From assembly GCA_038049695.1 (NCBI GenBank), contig CP142455.1, positions 27,069,501-27,133,500 on the forward strand: DNA of 64,000 nucleotides. The letters are read 5' to 3'. Made by a program: the position numbers and the translations under genes. Source of the stretch: Cinnamomum chago. Lineage: Eukaryota > Streptophyta > Magnoliopsida > Laurales > Lauraceae. Under the pieces are notes generated by a model. That model ran no database searches and was not told where the DNA came from. It was given only the letters and a program-made list of their open reading frames with translations. Shown piece by piece: positions 44,641 through 55,937 of the stretch (its first letter is position 1; every line of letters starts with the position of its first letter).

Positions 44641-45921
44641 TATGCAGATATAGTTAACTATCTGGTGACTAGAAAAACACCAAGCAATTGGTCAAAAAAT
44701 GACCAATACTGATTCTTGTCTAGGGCTAAATACGATTTTTGGGATGATCCTTATTTGTTTAAACACTGCCCTGACCAAGTCATTAGGAGATGTGTACCCG
44801 AGATGGACCAGAAGAGCATACTTGAATTCTTTCATAACCATGCTTGCGAAGGACATTTTTCTGGTAAAAAGACAGTAGCAAAGGTGCTACAATCTGGATT
44901 TATTTGGCCTACCCTTTTCAAGGATGCCCATGAGCACTGTAGGAATTGTGATTGGTGTCAACGATTAGGGAGGATCTCTAAGAGGAATGAAATGCCCTAA
45001 CAACCTATCTTAATTGTTGAGTTGTTTGGCGTTTGGGGTATAGACTTCATGGGACCTTCCCGTTTCTTTTGGTTATCAGTTTATTTTTGTTACGGTTGAT
45101 TATGTGTCTAAATGGGTAGAGGTCATTCCTTGCAAGACCAACGACCACAAGGTTGTGGTTGAATTTTTGAAAAACCAGTTTTCGCTCGCTTTGGTATACC
45201 CCGCGAAATCATCAGCGACGGTCGGAAGCATTTTTGCAACTGAGTATTTGAAGCTTTAATGGGGAAGTACCATATCACACACAAAGTTGCCACACCATAC
45301 CATCCCCAGACTAGCAGCAAGTAGAAATTTCCCATCGTGAGATCAAGAACATCCTAGAGAAGACAGTCAATCCAAATCGGAAAACTGGTCTTTGTATTTA
45401 CACGATGCACTGTGGGCATATCTGATAGCCTTTAAGACACCTATCAGAATGTCCCCGTACAGGTTGGTCTTCGGCAAGGCATGCCACTTGCCAGTTAAGC
45501 TAGTACATCAAGCATATTGGGCGATCAAGCGTCTAAACTTTGACTTAGAAAAGGTCGAGGTCCAATGAAAATTCAGCTTGCTGAACTGGAGAAAATAATG
45601 AATGAATCATATGAATGTGCGAGGAGTTATAAGGCCAGGACCAAAATGTTTCATGATAAGAGAATTCTAACGAAAGAGTTCCATCCTGGCCAGAAAATTT
45701 TGCTATATAACTCTAGATTGCACTTGTTCCAAGGCAAGTTGAAGTCTTGATGGTCAGGACCTTATGTCGTTCAGACAGTCCATTCCCACGGTGCAGTTGA
45801 ACTTTTGAATCCCAGAGATGGTAGCACCTTCCAAGTGAATGGGCAGAGATTGAAAAAGTACCTTGAGTTTGTGGATCATGAGAATGTTGTTGAGGAGGTC
45901 CTTCTTGTGAACCCTGGATAA
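44641..45921 (+). pseudogene. Athila/Tat integrase, multiply frameshifted
   Basis: Zinc-finger part at 44716-45000: FHNHACEGHFSGKKT and CRNCDWCQR give the HH-CC residues. The core follows in shifting frames: FGVWGIDFMGP (first Asp, ~45030-45058), IPREIISDGRKHF (second Asp, ~45195-45235), then a region where the catalytic-Glu motif after PQTS is degraded (TAG at ~45322) before [12 protein letters not shown]. The C-terminal domain is recognisable through [39 protein letters not shown] and FQVNGQRLKKYLE to a TAA at 45919-45921. There is no chromodomain, as expected for this branch. Confidence 0.82.
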
Positions 45922-47795
45922 ACTGGCCGCATACCATGATAGTTGTGTCTGGCTGAAGACGTTAAACTTAGCTCTTGTTAGGAGGCAACCCTATATACTC
46001 GTGTGTTGGCACCCCATGGTGAGAAATTCCAATTTATCTTCCTTGTCCTATTTTATTTATGTTCTGCATAAACATTGAGGACAATGTTTAGAATAGGTTT
46101 GCGGGCAAGGCATTGCATTTCATGCATTGTATTTTGCATGTGCATAAGTTTTCTTGTTTTTCATTTATACCAAAAACCCTAAAAATTTAGAAAATTCCAA
46201 AATCACTAAAAATTTGAAAAATTTTCAAAAATTGTCCATGGATTTTAGCTTGAAGAGTTGTCATAGATACAAGTCCTATAATCTTTTTACACATTTAGCC
46301 ACAAGAGTGTAGTCCAAGATAAGAGCAAATCACTTCTGAGAGACCCAAAAGAATCATTAGTGGAGACTAGAACCCATTGAGCGATTGAGCCTAGCTATAT
46401 CCGCTTGGGTGAGGACTCTTCTACGCTATTCTTGAGTAGAATGAAGAGCTACTCCTAGAGCTTCTTAGTTTAGCACTTCCGATCTCATAAGTGCTATTCC
46501 TTGTTCTAACCATAAAGGTGACATCAAAATGTGAAGAAACCTTGACTTGTAGCTTATGATGCATTTTTCCGAACTTAGGAGAGGATGATAAGCATTCTGG
46601 AAAAAAAAAAAAAAAAAAACATGGCAAAATTTTGAAACCACTGATTACATTATATACCCTTAGTGGCCCTCTTGAGCCTATATTACAAGAAACCTTCCTT
46701 CATTGTCTCAAGCCTCATCACCCACATATATATTCCTTTTTTACCTATTATTTTTTAGAAGGGTAAGGACACATGAGGAAAGGAAAGATTTGAGTATTAG
46801 CATTGCAGACTTCACATGGACTACCAAAAGATAGATGTTCTACAAAGGGATAACAAAGGAATTTGAAAGTTGAAACGAAAGAGAAAAGTAAAAAAAAAAT
46901 GAAGAAGAAGAAGAGAGGAATGAGAACCAAAGGAAAACAAAAGAAAAAGAAAAGATATGGGAAACCAAAGGAAAAGAAAAACAGAGAGATAGAATGGAAT
47001 AAAGAACGCAAAGCAAATGAAAGAAGTGAAGACAGTGGAAGGCTTTCCTATGAAGACTTGAAGACCCTTACCTTCTTAAGAACCCTTGGCCACATTTAAC
47101 CCTTATCCTACCTATTAACCCTAACCCCATTTGATGAAAGACCTATTGGATCCTAGGAAAGGCTAGGTGTTGAATGAGTGAGAAGTTGGGTGAGCATTTC
47201 CACCTTGTACTGGTTATATCTTATTCTTTGAGATCAGTCCTTCTATACATAAGCTCAATTCTTCAACAATTATGTGAGTCCTTAGCATTGTTCATGAGTA
47301 CATGCTGAGAGTTAGTCAGCAAAATATGTGTGCTTCTATTATTGAGAGTATGACCTGTAGGCTGTTGTCAACGTGAAATGTATTCCGAAGGGGATTAAGG
47401 TTGTGTAAGCTTCGACGTTAAGATTGCATTATTATTGGCTAAATATACACACATATACAGTGGGACTTAGGTATTGACTGACATAACTTCAGGAGTTAGT
47501 TAGTATTCCAAATTTAGTACTCATTCTTATTAGCTTGCTAAAGACTGTTGGACGTCAAAAATATTTTCTTTCCAAAATAAAAAGAATTTTGTGGGATTTA
47601 TTAGCTAAAAGCCCTCACGAGACAAAAACTCGTCCTCTAGAGGAAACCTAATGGTTTAACGGCTTGTTGCACAAGCTAAGTGCAGTCGTGATTCCTACAA
47701 AAGTGAGATAGGATTTTTACCGTGTTTAATTGCATATAGTTTAGTTTTCCTTCGTATTTTTTGCTCGGGACTAGCAAAATGTAGGTTTGAGGGTG
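45922..47795 (+). other. 3' untranslated region of the Athila/Tat element
   Basis: Non-coding stretch between pol and the 3' LTR. It contains an A-rich repeat of AAAAATTT words (46180-46235), an A run at 46601-46619 and a purine-rich tract (46750-47040) that gives chance charged open frames on both strands. No env-like ORF is visible. The polypurine tract is not obvious; GGTTTGAGGGTG precedes the LTR. Confidence 0.7.
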
Positions 47796-49686
47796 TGATG
47801 AGTGTTAAATAATGCATATTTTACCCCTCATTACTCCGAATTTTATCGGCATCTCATATGCATATCATTTGCTTTACACGGAGATTTTATCATTCTATCA
47901 CATTAATGGATTATTGGATTATCTTGCATAAATCCGATTATTTGTAGCACATTTTTATGCAATTTCTCTTGTGTAGGTGGACCTCGCGACTACCTCAATC
48001 TTCTAGCTAGTGTTCCAAGGTATCAAGAAGAGATTTCAATAAAGACGTTACATGAAGAAACCTTGGTGAAGTCTTGAAGAATTCCAAGATAAGAGGAGAA
48101 ATCTTTATGGATAAAAGAAGTCATTTTCTAACACAAATGATTGATTGGTGTATTGGTTAGACCTTGGGTTGGTATGGAATAGGTTATTGGTTGAAATCCC
48201 AACAATTGCATATTTTTATTATTACTTTTTTTTACATATAAAATATTCCATCCAACTCACATCTCCACCAATTAAAGCTTGCCATGGCACAAATCCATGT
48301 GAAAGGATATGAGCCAATCAAAATCCTCCAACATGAAGGACCACATAAAGCAAAAGAAAGCACATATGCTTTTGGCAGGAAAGTTTGTTGCTACCAATAA
48401 AATTAAAGCTATTCATGTGAAAGCAAAAGAGCCAATGAAAAGCCTCCAAATCAAATTCAAGCAATCAATGTCAAAGCAAATGAGCCAATCAAAAGGCTTC
48501 ATGATGCAACCAATTAAATGGAAACAATCATTGTGAAATGAAATGAGCCTATCAATTGTCTTCAATGTTCTTATAAATTGGAATGTTTTTGTAGAGTGAG
48601 GGGGGAGATCCTTTAGCAAGTTAGTCTTTTTGCAATTTTATCTTTACTTTTAGATTGTATTTAGGAGCTTCTTTGTAACTAATCTAGAGAAAGAGTGTGT
48701 AATTGAAGATCATTAATGAAGAATTGGAGCTCTGTTTTTATGTTTAGTGGCTAAAGGTATTGGATTAGGCTCTCTTTTTTAAGCTAAGTAATGTGATTAC
48801 TTCAATTACATGCATGTTTTAGTTTAAATTCCCTACTTGTGCCTTGATTGCTTAGTAGATTTTAAATTTAATTGTGTCAATCTCTCTCATTTCTCATGCT
48901 CTATCTCTATACTTGATGCTTGGATAATCTTAATCGATGCTTTGTAGTTGGATTAAGTTCTCTCACATAGCATGCTCTTGAGCCCTTATCTTTGATCTTT
49001 TGTAGCATAATTTTGATAATTAATTGTTATGGTAGTTAGGTTATGATCTAGGATCTTGGCCTTTTATTTTCTTCACTGATCTTCATTGCTATATCATCCA
49101 ATCAAATTAGGCAAGAGATTACTAATTGGATTGTAGATTTGGAAGTTGAATTAGAACATGCATTGATTGGATTAATTACATACTTAGTGGATTTTGGATT
49201 GCCTAATCTCGTATTTTGATTGTTGTTAATTTTTATTTTTATTTTATTTGTTATTTTCACTTCTAGATTGTTAGATCTACACTTCACATCACTTTTTTAA
49301 AATCCTATACATTTCACACCACATCTTCACCTTAAATCTTCCATTTCCACAACCATTTATCAAATAGTTTAGTATAGTTTGTTAGATTATCTTAGATCTT
49401 GTTAATTTCATATTTTAAATTGTTAGTTAGAGTAGTTTAGTTGCTATTTTAGTTTTGTTTCACATTTCAATTGTTTTAATTTCATTTTTCACACAAAGTT
49501 TACTAGTTTTAATTGTTCACGTCAATTGTTTACATTAGCTACATCTTAGTTCAATTCTACATTAATTGGATTCATTGCTTGTTCCATCCCCTTCTCGTGG
49601 GATCGATAATCTGGACTATTTAGTCATTTACTACTTGACGAGACCGTAGTCTTGCGGTTAAGCGATACACATCTAAGTGTCGATCA
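47796..49686 (+). repeat. 3' LTR of the Athila/Tat element (1891 bp)
   Basis: Intact TGATGAGTG...GTCGATCA. It lacks the CACTA-1 and LTR-Y insertions present in the 5' LTR and is therefore the internal empty-site control for both. Right flank CTGGG (49687-49691). Confidence 0.92.
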
Positions 49687-49691
49687 CTGGG

Positions 49692-50009
49692 GTACTATTA
49701 TATTTATCAGTAAATTTCCAACATCTACATATTTTTTCTCCATTGCTAGTGTACATTTATAGCAGAAACCACACTCCTTTTGGAAGATTATTTTAGTGGG
49801 ACTCTAGGTGATAAACTGAGAATAAGTTGACTCATTCTATGAGGGCCACATATGGTCTTATTGCATACGTTGACAATTTCTAAGAACTTCACCATGCCAT
49901 TTGTTTGATTTAATATTTGAGAAACATATGACAAATGCCCAAGTCCTTATAGATCTTCGGAACTCAGTTTATCTTAAAATCTAATTACCTGATTACCTGT
50001 AATTCATTA
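49692..50009. other. Unassigned spacer, continuation of 6314-6493
   Basis: AT-rich, no gene. It separates the Athila/Tat element from the solo LTR-X and ends in the left copy of GGTGT (50010-50014). Confidence 0.6.
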
Positions 50010-50333
50010 GGTGTTGTAACGCCCCAATTCCGGATACCGATATACTCGTTCGAATACCCGAAATTGGCGCGCTACTTCCCGGAAAATCCGAGAACTTCCA
50101 AGATCGTAGGCCGCAGTGAGGTCCAATTTAAAACTTTTTGAACCATATAATGATAACATTTAAATTGCGGAAGCATAACGATTAAACAATGCGGAAGCAA
50201 TAGATATCGATATATAAAGTGTGAGCAGAACAAAGGTCTAGTTACAGTATTAGTTGTTAATCAAAACTTATACATTTGAATCTACCCAACTTGCTACAAA
50301 ATTGTCTCTCAAACCCAAAACAAAGAGAGTCCC

Positions 50334-50461
50334 TCAAAACCCATTTAGTTCGTCTCCACCCTCCGGCTCGACATCCGTGTCGGTCGGGCCCCACGCGTAC
50401 TCTCCTGCGACAGGTGCCTCCACTACAGCTAGTGCATCGTCTGGAATCTCGGGATCAAGGC
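50334..50461 (-). other. Candidate small acidic exon in solo LTR-X
   Basis: Acceptor-like GGTGCTTAG precedes 50461 on the minus strand; 128 nt run to TGA (50336-50334). Frame phase 1, reading LGLDPEIPDDALAVVEAP...WGPTDTDVEPEG...GF. Same length and stop as 5865-5992. Upstream the frame is closed (TGA a few codons before the acceptor), so the peptide needs splicing to be made. Confidence 0.45.
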
Positions 50462-52002
50462 CTAAGCACCAATGAATGGGTCAGATCTAAACGATCTGGC
50501 AAGTTACAGCATACTACTAACATAGAACATATATATCAAAGGAATTAAAGACGGGTATAAATTAAATGAATAGCAAGATAAATGAACTAGGCAGTTGTGC
50601 ATTTAAATCATAAGGAATCAGTATAAATGAAATCATCTAAACTACAGTAAACAAGGTGGCACATTCACACGAGCTGGAATACCGCGGGATATTATGTCGC
50701 GGCCCTCCCATACTGAACACAGTTGCGGCGGGGAATCTCACCAGTGGGAATAACTAATCCCGTAAATCACTCATCAACTCATCATCTCAACACTCCAGAT
50801 CGGCACGGTATCACACCGTCCGTCTTAACCACACAGCTCATCATGATAGCTTCACAATACTCAACTAGCTCCTACCGGGGATGATCAGTCCACAGGCTGA
50901 GCTTAAATCAACCGAGTGAATGTTCATGCCGACTCAGGAATAACTCTAAGGTCTGTGTCTGTCTAGGCTTTGCCTTGCGTGAACAAGGTCCTATCCAAGT
51001 CTCTAAGAGGTCTACACATCTCAATACAGTCTCTGGATCTCATTCAAGGTCCAGGCCCACTCGTTGGATCCATACCAAGGCCCATCAGTACATGGCCTGG
51101 TCTAAAACTGTCCAAACGAGGCAACTAATCCACTTATACTGATAAACAGTTCCATTTCCATCCATATACCTTAACAGTCCAATAAAAACTACCTCTCCCA
51201 GCTAAAGGGTTCACATCTCCACACTTAGGCCCAATAAGGGCCCGCCTAGACACAGACACGGGTCAATGTTCTCCAAAGTCACACTATCGGGTCACCTCTA
51301 GATACCCTAGGTTCAAGTCTTCCAATTATGTTTAATTAATAGTAAACAGCTATTCTAAAGATCTAAGAATGACAGAGTAATAATAACAGTGAAGTATAAA
51401 CTTCAATCAGAGAATCAATGGGAAATCCAACGGTCCAATCCTAGGTAATGGGCCACTTTAGGTTCGGGTCTATCTCTGGAAATTCGATCTCTAAACGATG
51501 TCATTAATGCCATAAAATACTGTATTTGGTGCTTAGGTGGTTAAGGGCATTGTTGACAACTCTTTAGAGGTCGAATCATCTTAGATTATCAACCAAAACC
51601 CTAAACAGTGGTCCCCGCGAGTCAAGGTTGAGCCACACCGTTGACTCGGGCTTAGAACACTGATAAATGCTCATTTGGATGGTCAATGGGCCCCACAACT
51701 GATCACAACTCCTAAATGTTGAAAACTGGAACAATCGGGGTTTTCCAGGTGAACCTGATGTGTTGTGAGCTCGGTTGATCTCCTGGCCGGGAGGACCAAC
51801 TGAGTGCACTAACTAATCTAAATCAGGCTTCCTGGACAACTCAATTCGTTTCCAAAGGCTTACAGCGTGTCCGGTCAAACAACCTGGCCTAGGTGATTGA
51901 CCGCATACTCTAAAAACCTTAGAAAGATTGATGTTCCATCTTTAAACACTTTCTAAATGTTAATTCTAAGTTTCAGGTCATCTTTTCCATGAAATTCCAG
52001 TC

Positions 52003-52355
52003 ACTGAGCTCGGTCCAGCATTGAGCTCGGCCAACACTGGTCTCGGCCATGCACTGAGCTCGGTCCTGCACTGAGCTCGGCCATGCACTGAGCTCGGTCC
52101 AGCACTGAGCTCGGCCAACACTGGTCTCGGCCATGCACTGAGCTCGGTCCTGCACTGGTCTCGGCCATGCACTGGTCTCGGTCCTGCACTGAGCTCGGTC
52201 CAGCACTGAGCTCGGCCAACACTGGTCTCGGCCATGCACTGGTCTCGGCCATGCACTGGTCTCGGTCCTGCACTGAGCTCGGTCCAGCACTGAGCTCGGC
52301 CAACACTGATCTCGGCCATGCACTGGTCTCGGCCATACACTGAGATCAGTTTTCA
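52003..52355 (-). repeat. 17-bp minisatellite with higher-order pattern
   Basis: About 21 units of the type CACTG(A/G)(G/T)CTCGG(C/T)C-(A/T)G, mostly 17 bp with a recurring 16-bp variant ending CCAA. The order of variants repeats (tCCAG, CCAA, CCATG, then TCCTG types) at 5-6 unit intervals. It opens all three minus-strand frames, which is why three overlapping ORFs appear; these are not genes. The corresponding region is absent from the 4445-6313 fragment. Confidence 0.9.
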
Positions 52356-52619
52356 GGTTTTCTCCATTTCAACCCGTTTTTCCACCAAATCACTTCCAAT
52401 CAGTCCTAAACTTCACCAAATCATCTCCAAACATCAATTAACTCCAAATCCCATCCATTAACACCTTGTGGCCCACTGATCTTCCAAATGGGGGGTGAAA
52501 ACCCCCATCCATCAGTGACCTTTCCATCCATAGACACAAAACAGAGCTCATATGCAAACTAGACTTAACTGAACATATTATGAACTGAAAACTAATGGAA
52601 TCACAAAAGAAAACACACA

Positions 52620-53330
52620 TCCTAAGTTATCAGTATGATGCACTTGCCTTTCTTTAGGAAGATTTGTAGAGAGAAAGAGTAATAGAAGAGAAGAGAAAGA
52701 GCCCAGTCCAGCTGAAATGCAGAGGAGTGAAGAAGAAGATGACCCAGCTGCTGTAGTAGTGTAGCAGCAGCTCCAAAACAGTCCCAGCACAACTGAAATG
52801 GTCCCAGCTCAAAGGAGAAGAAGAAATATGGCAGCTGCAACCCTTTAATGAAGAATTCCAGCACAACAGTAGCTCCCAGGGAAATTCCAGCAACAGACTC
52901 AGTGGGTGGAGTGAGGGAAAATGAGAGAAATGAAGAGAGGAAATGGGAAGATGAAGAAGAAGATGAGATGCAGCAGAGTAACAGTCCTCAAATGCTTTCT
53001 CCAGCATAGATCCAACAATAGAAAGAATGAAGAAATGACAAAGAAGAAGATGAAGAAGACACAGCAGCTCTTCAAACAAACTCCAGCAGTAGCATGACCT
53101 CCCAGGTGAGAAAATGAAGAGGAAGAAGATGAGTATCAACTGTTGTAGCTTCAAATAGAATTCCAGCAGTCACAGCAATGAAGGAGAAGAAGAAGAGGAC
53201 AGCAACAGTAGCTTGGAGGAAATGAAATGGGAAGGAAGAAGATGGTGAAGGGGCTGCAGCAGTAGTCTTCTGTAACTTCAAGATGGATTCCAGCACAACT
53301 GTAGCAGTGGCTGTCTCTTGTTCAAACGTA
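52620..53330 (-). repeat. Degenerate tandem repeats in the LTR-X leader
   Basis: On the minus strand TGCTGGAATTC/T and variants recur about six times at ~100-150 bp intervals (for example near 53293, 53165, 53086, 53003, 52888 and 52860), each followed by a TT/GAAG stretch and a CTTCTTC-rich part. An old internal amplification of the leader, giving long but meaningless hydrophobic open frames. Confidence 0.55.
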
Positions 53331-53894
53331 GGATGAATTGAAATGGAAGTTGGGAGGAACAGTGAACAGGGGCTGGAGGTAGTTTTCTTGGGATGGGGGC
53401 TGAGCTTGGGATTAGGGTTTAGGGCTTTTGGGATAAGAGCCCTTAAATAGATTTAGGGGAGAGATTAATGACAGTAATAGCCCTTGGGTTAGCATGGGAT
53501 TAGGGTTTAGGTTAGGGGTAGGCTTGTCTTTTAGCTGGAAACTTCTAGAGGAGGAGCACCCTTAGTACTAAACCCTCACTAATTACTTAATTAGACTCAA
53601 CTAATGACCAATCTAGCTCTAAAAGCCTAGGATTGACTCAAACACCCATCTAACCCCAAAACTAACTAAACCAAGCTAGTCTAACTATTACTTAGGGAAA
53701 TCTAACTAGTCAATCTAATTAGCCCCTAATTAGCCCAATTAATTAATAATTAGCCAAGATTAGCAAAGATTAGTAGTAATTAGCAAAGATTAGTATAATT
53801 AACCAATAATTAACAAAAATTAGCATAAATTAGGATTAATTAGTCTATAAATTAGCATTTAGAGGGCCCACCAAGGGCGGGACCTCACAGGTGT

Positions 53895-54708
53895 TTTCAA
53901 TAATCTAAGTGGGAAACTGGGACCCAAACACATCAAGGCCATTTAAAAGAGACATGTCTCTCCCGAGTCTTCTTATTAACTCTATCGAGTCGAGTTCGAG
54001 TCACGAGTTTTCCAACCTTGATTAAGAAAGGGCTGAAACATAGTTTTTGTTCCCGAATATAGCTTAAGGTCCACAAAAGGTCTAGTCATATATATGCCCT
54101 TTGGACTTCAAATTAATAACAAACAGGCAATTCCAAGCTATTTGTGCAACAAATACATTCAATTTCAACAAATCCAGATTCCAATAAACCATTCTATTTT
54201 GACAAGAATACAAGTACGTAACACTAACAATACTTTTTTTTCTATTCCATTGTACAAAACAACCAAGCAGTAAAAAACAATTTTCAAATCCATTACGGTA
54301 ATCAAACCATGTATTTCTACAAATACAAACCTCCCATTTCAACAAATAGAAACAAACCTTTTTCTACAATTTCGCACCACCATTCTACAAACACAAACCA
54401 CCCATCACTGCTGATCAAAAATTTCATTCCATGCTTTAGAACAAACCACGGCTCCATTACAACTATAAAACATCTATTCATCTCAACATGTTGTAAACCC
54501 ACTGTAATTCCATGTTTTGGAACATGCTTCAAATTCTTTTCTTCAAACCCAAGTACCACCACTCCATCTCTATGCAATGAATCCCTACAAAATACAGGGT
54601 AGGAAAAGCACATGTAAGAATCAACCATAAATCAATCCTAGTTACAGACGCAAAGAATATGAAATAATATAGTAAAATCATGATAGAAACAGGTCTGCGT
54701 GCCTAAAT
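53895..54708. other. Unassigned AT-rich interval
   Basis: No gene recognised. 54280-54600 consists of CA/TTC-rich phrases (CAAACC, CCATT, TTCTACAA) that leave both strands open for about 100 codons (54317-54628 minus, 54309-54602 plus). A PBS-like stretch (54690-54707) at its right end suggests it may be the interior start of the element whose LTR is 54709-55315. Confidence 0.45.
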
Positions 54709-55315
54709 TGTTACGAACTTGTTTAGATGGATATAAAGCTTCTTGGGAAAGGTTGAATGCCTGAAACTTGAAAGTGAATGAGAAAACAAAGGTCTGAGAC
54801 CCTGGCCGAGCTCAGGGTAAGACACTCCAATGCCTAAGTTAGTGCGGTCACTAGACAAAGGGTGAGTGAGCAGAGAGAAAGGCAAAATTTGGGATATGTA
54901 TGCATACCTCTTCTGGATTAGCTTTTTGTATATATAGGCTAAGAGTCCTATGACTCTTGTCCTAGTTTCTCGGAGGTAAAGTCCCACCCGGGCTTTGTCC
55001 CGATCTTTCAGGGATTGTGGATGTAACCACCGGATAAGGATAACTCCTTATCTCTATCCGGTGCTTATCCTTATCTCTCAACACATTCTGTAACGTGGTT
55101 GAGTCTTTATAGGAGTACAGTCGTAACTAAGTAAGTGTCAGTGCTGGTCTCGGTTAATCGAACCGAACCAAAGATAATACTGAAGTCAAGTATGACATTA
55201 ACATGGACGCGTTCTGGCACTATTGCTGAGAAACATAAAACCGAGACCAAGACATGCCTAGCTGGTACTTTTATCGAAACTAGAACGATCTCGGTATTAT
55301 GAAAATGCCCCCACA
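54709..55315 (-). mobile_element. Probable Tat-type gypsy LTR (607 bp)
   Basis: On the minus strand TGTGGGGGCATTTTC...GTTCGTAACA. It has a TATA region (TATATATAC, 54929-54937) and the phrase TTAGGCATTGGAGTGTCTTA, which I associate with Tat/Ogre-type LTRs. ATTTAGGCACGCAGACC follows the right-to-left end where ATTTGGCGCCGTCTG-type PBS sequences usually lie, but with several mismatches. No matching target duplication was found (CAATT at 55316-55320; TAAAT at 54704-54708), so it is a 5' LTR of a truncated element or a misjudged boundary. An inverted repeat CCGGATAAGGATA / TATCTCTATCCGG lies at 55028-55062. Confidence 0.5.
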
Positions 55316-55937
55316 CAATTGCCCCCTAACTCCTGACTTCTTAAAGTTCTCTAACTCTTTGAGGTCGAAAGCTAAGCATTATGATGGGTGAACCTTCTGA
55401 ACATTGAGTTTGAAGCCCATACTATATTTCATCTCGATGTCAGTTGGTGACATGTAATCTCTATCACCATGTCGTTTCACCTGCTCAAGATAATTAATAG
55501 CGCATCTCGATCGATGCAGAAGACGTATCAGCGGCACCACGTGTCACCACCTGGTTGGTTGTCAAATTGCTTCGAAGAGACGTGCGGAGTACTCGAGGCA
55601 ACGTTCCGCAAGTGCGTCCTCAGAATTCGAAAGGGCGCCTCTTTGTCCATTATATATAGAGGCGCCTCTCTCTCATTCTTCACTTTCACATTCGTCAGAG
55701 AAGAGAGAGGAGTTGCTGAAGGCAGAAGTTCCACCGAGGTTGAGTTCTTGCAAATCCAAGCTCAGCATCCTGTGAGTCCAATCTTGTATTTGTAAGTCCT
55801 CTCTTTTTATGTTGCTCATTTTCGCTTTTTGGCCTCCTTTAGGGTTCCCTGACCTTTTTCCTCTTTTTGAGTCTCATTCTTTATTTCTTCAGTTCATTCA
55901 AACTCGAGCTTTGATAATGGCTATTTATAAGCAGAGA
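55316..55937. other. Interval with the promoter-like site, no gene
   Basis: Apart from the TATA/inverted repeat region nothing coding is recognised. An open frame at 55469-55795 crosses the TATA box and is considered chance. Confidence 0.5.
55630..55670 (+). promoter_or_regulatory. TATA box framed by an inverted repeat
   Basis: TATATATA (55651-55658) lies between GGCGCCTCT (55634-55642) and AGAGGCGCC (55658-55666). Upstream are a CACGTG core (55538 region) and GC-rich sequence; downstream a CT-rich leader-like stretch (55666-55690). The nearest downstream feature is the converging lectin pseudogene, so this may be another LTR promoter or an orphan plant promoter. Confidence 0.4.

Larger units (their letters stand above)
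6494..49686 (+). mobile_element. Athila/Tat-branch Ty3/gypsy element, heavily nested
   Basis: LTR ends TGATGAGTG...CGATCA occur at 6494 and 34161 (5' LTR) and at 47796 and 49686 (3' LTR). The flanking 5-mers are CTGAG (6489-6493) and CTGGG (49687-49691), a duplication with one change. PBS at 34168-34185 resembles the tRNA-Asp primer site typical of Athila/Tat elements. Gag, protease, RT, RNase H and integrase follow in that order on the plus strand, all broken. Subtracting four first-level insertions with their duplicated target bases leaves about 12.2 kb, normal for this branch. No chromodomain was found, and no env-like gene is visible between integrase and the 3' LTR. Non-autonomous today and old, since frameshifts and stops are frequent. 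Confidence 0.9.
50015..53889 (-). mobile_element. Solo LTR-X (3875 bp)
   Basis: On the minus strand TGTGAGGTCCCGCCC...GGGGCGTTACA, flanked by GGTGT at 50010-50014 and 53890-53894. No PBS, PPT or coding region adjoins it, so it is a solo LTR. It is the full-length reference for the fragment at 4445-6313. Visible parts in transcription order: U3; TATA-like CTATTTAAGG (53441-53450); a degenerate tandem-repeat leader (53330-52620) ending at a GC-AG type donor (AAAG|GCAAGT near 52646); the CACTG minisatellite; an acceptor and small exon (50461-50334); U5. An unusually large and complex LTR. Confidence 0.9.

Noticed and set aside
46748..47099. Lys/Arg-rich ORF (plus) and Phe-rich ORF (minus) near the end of the Athila/Tat element, possible env
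   Set aside because: Purine-rich low-complexity DNA; no signal peptide plus ectodomain plus anchor arrangement.
51973..52340. Three overlapping minus-strand ORFs of 111-120 codons
   Set aside because: All come from the 17-bp minisatellite, which leaves every frame open.
52654..53154. 166-codon hydrophobic minus-strand ORF
   Set aside because: Lies in the degenerate CTTCTTC-rich tandem repeats of the LTR-X leader; Leu/Ser/Phe content follows base composition. It could be translated as leader, but no evidence.
54317..54628. 103-codon minus-strand ORF as a host gene
   Set aside because: Both strands are open through CA/TTC-rich words; no domain, start context or partner exon.
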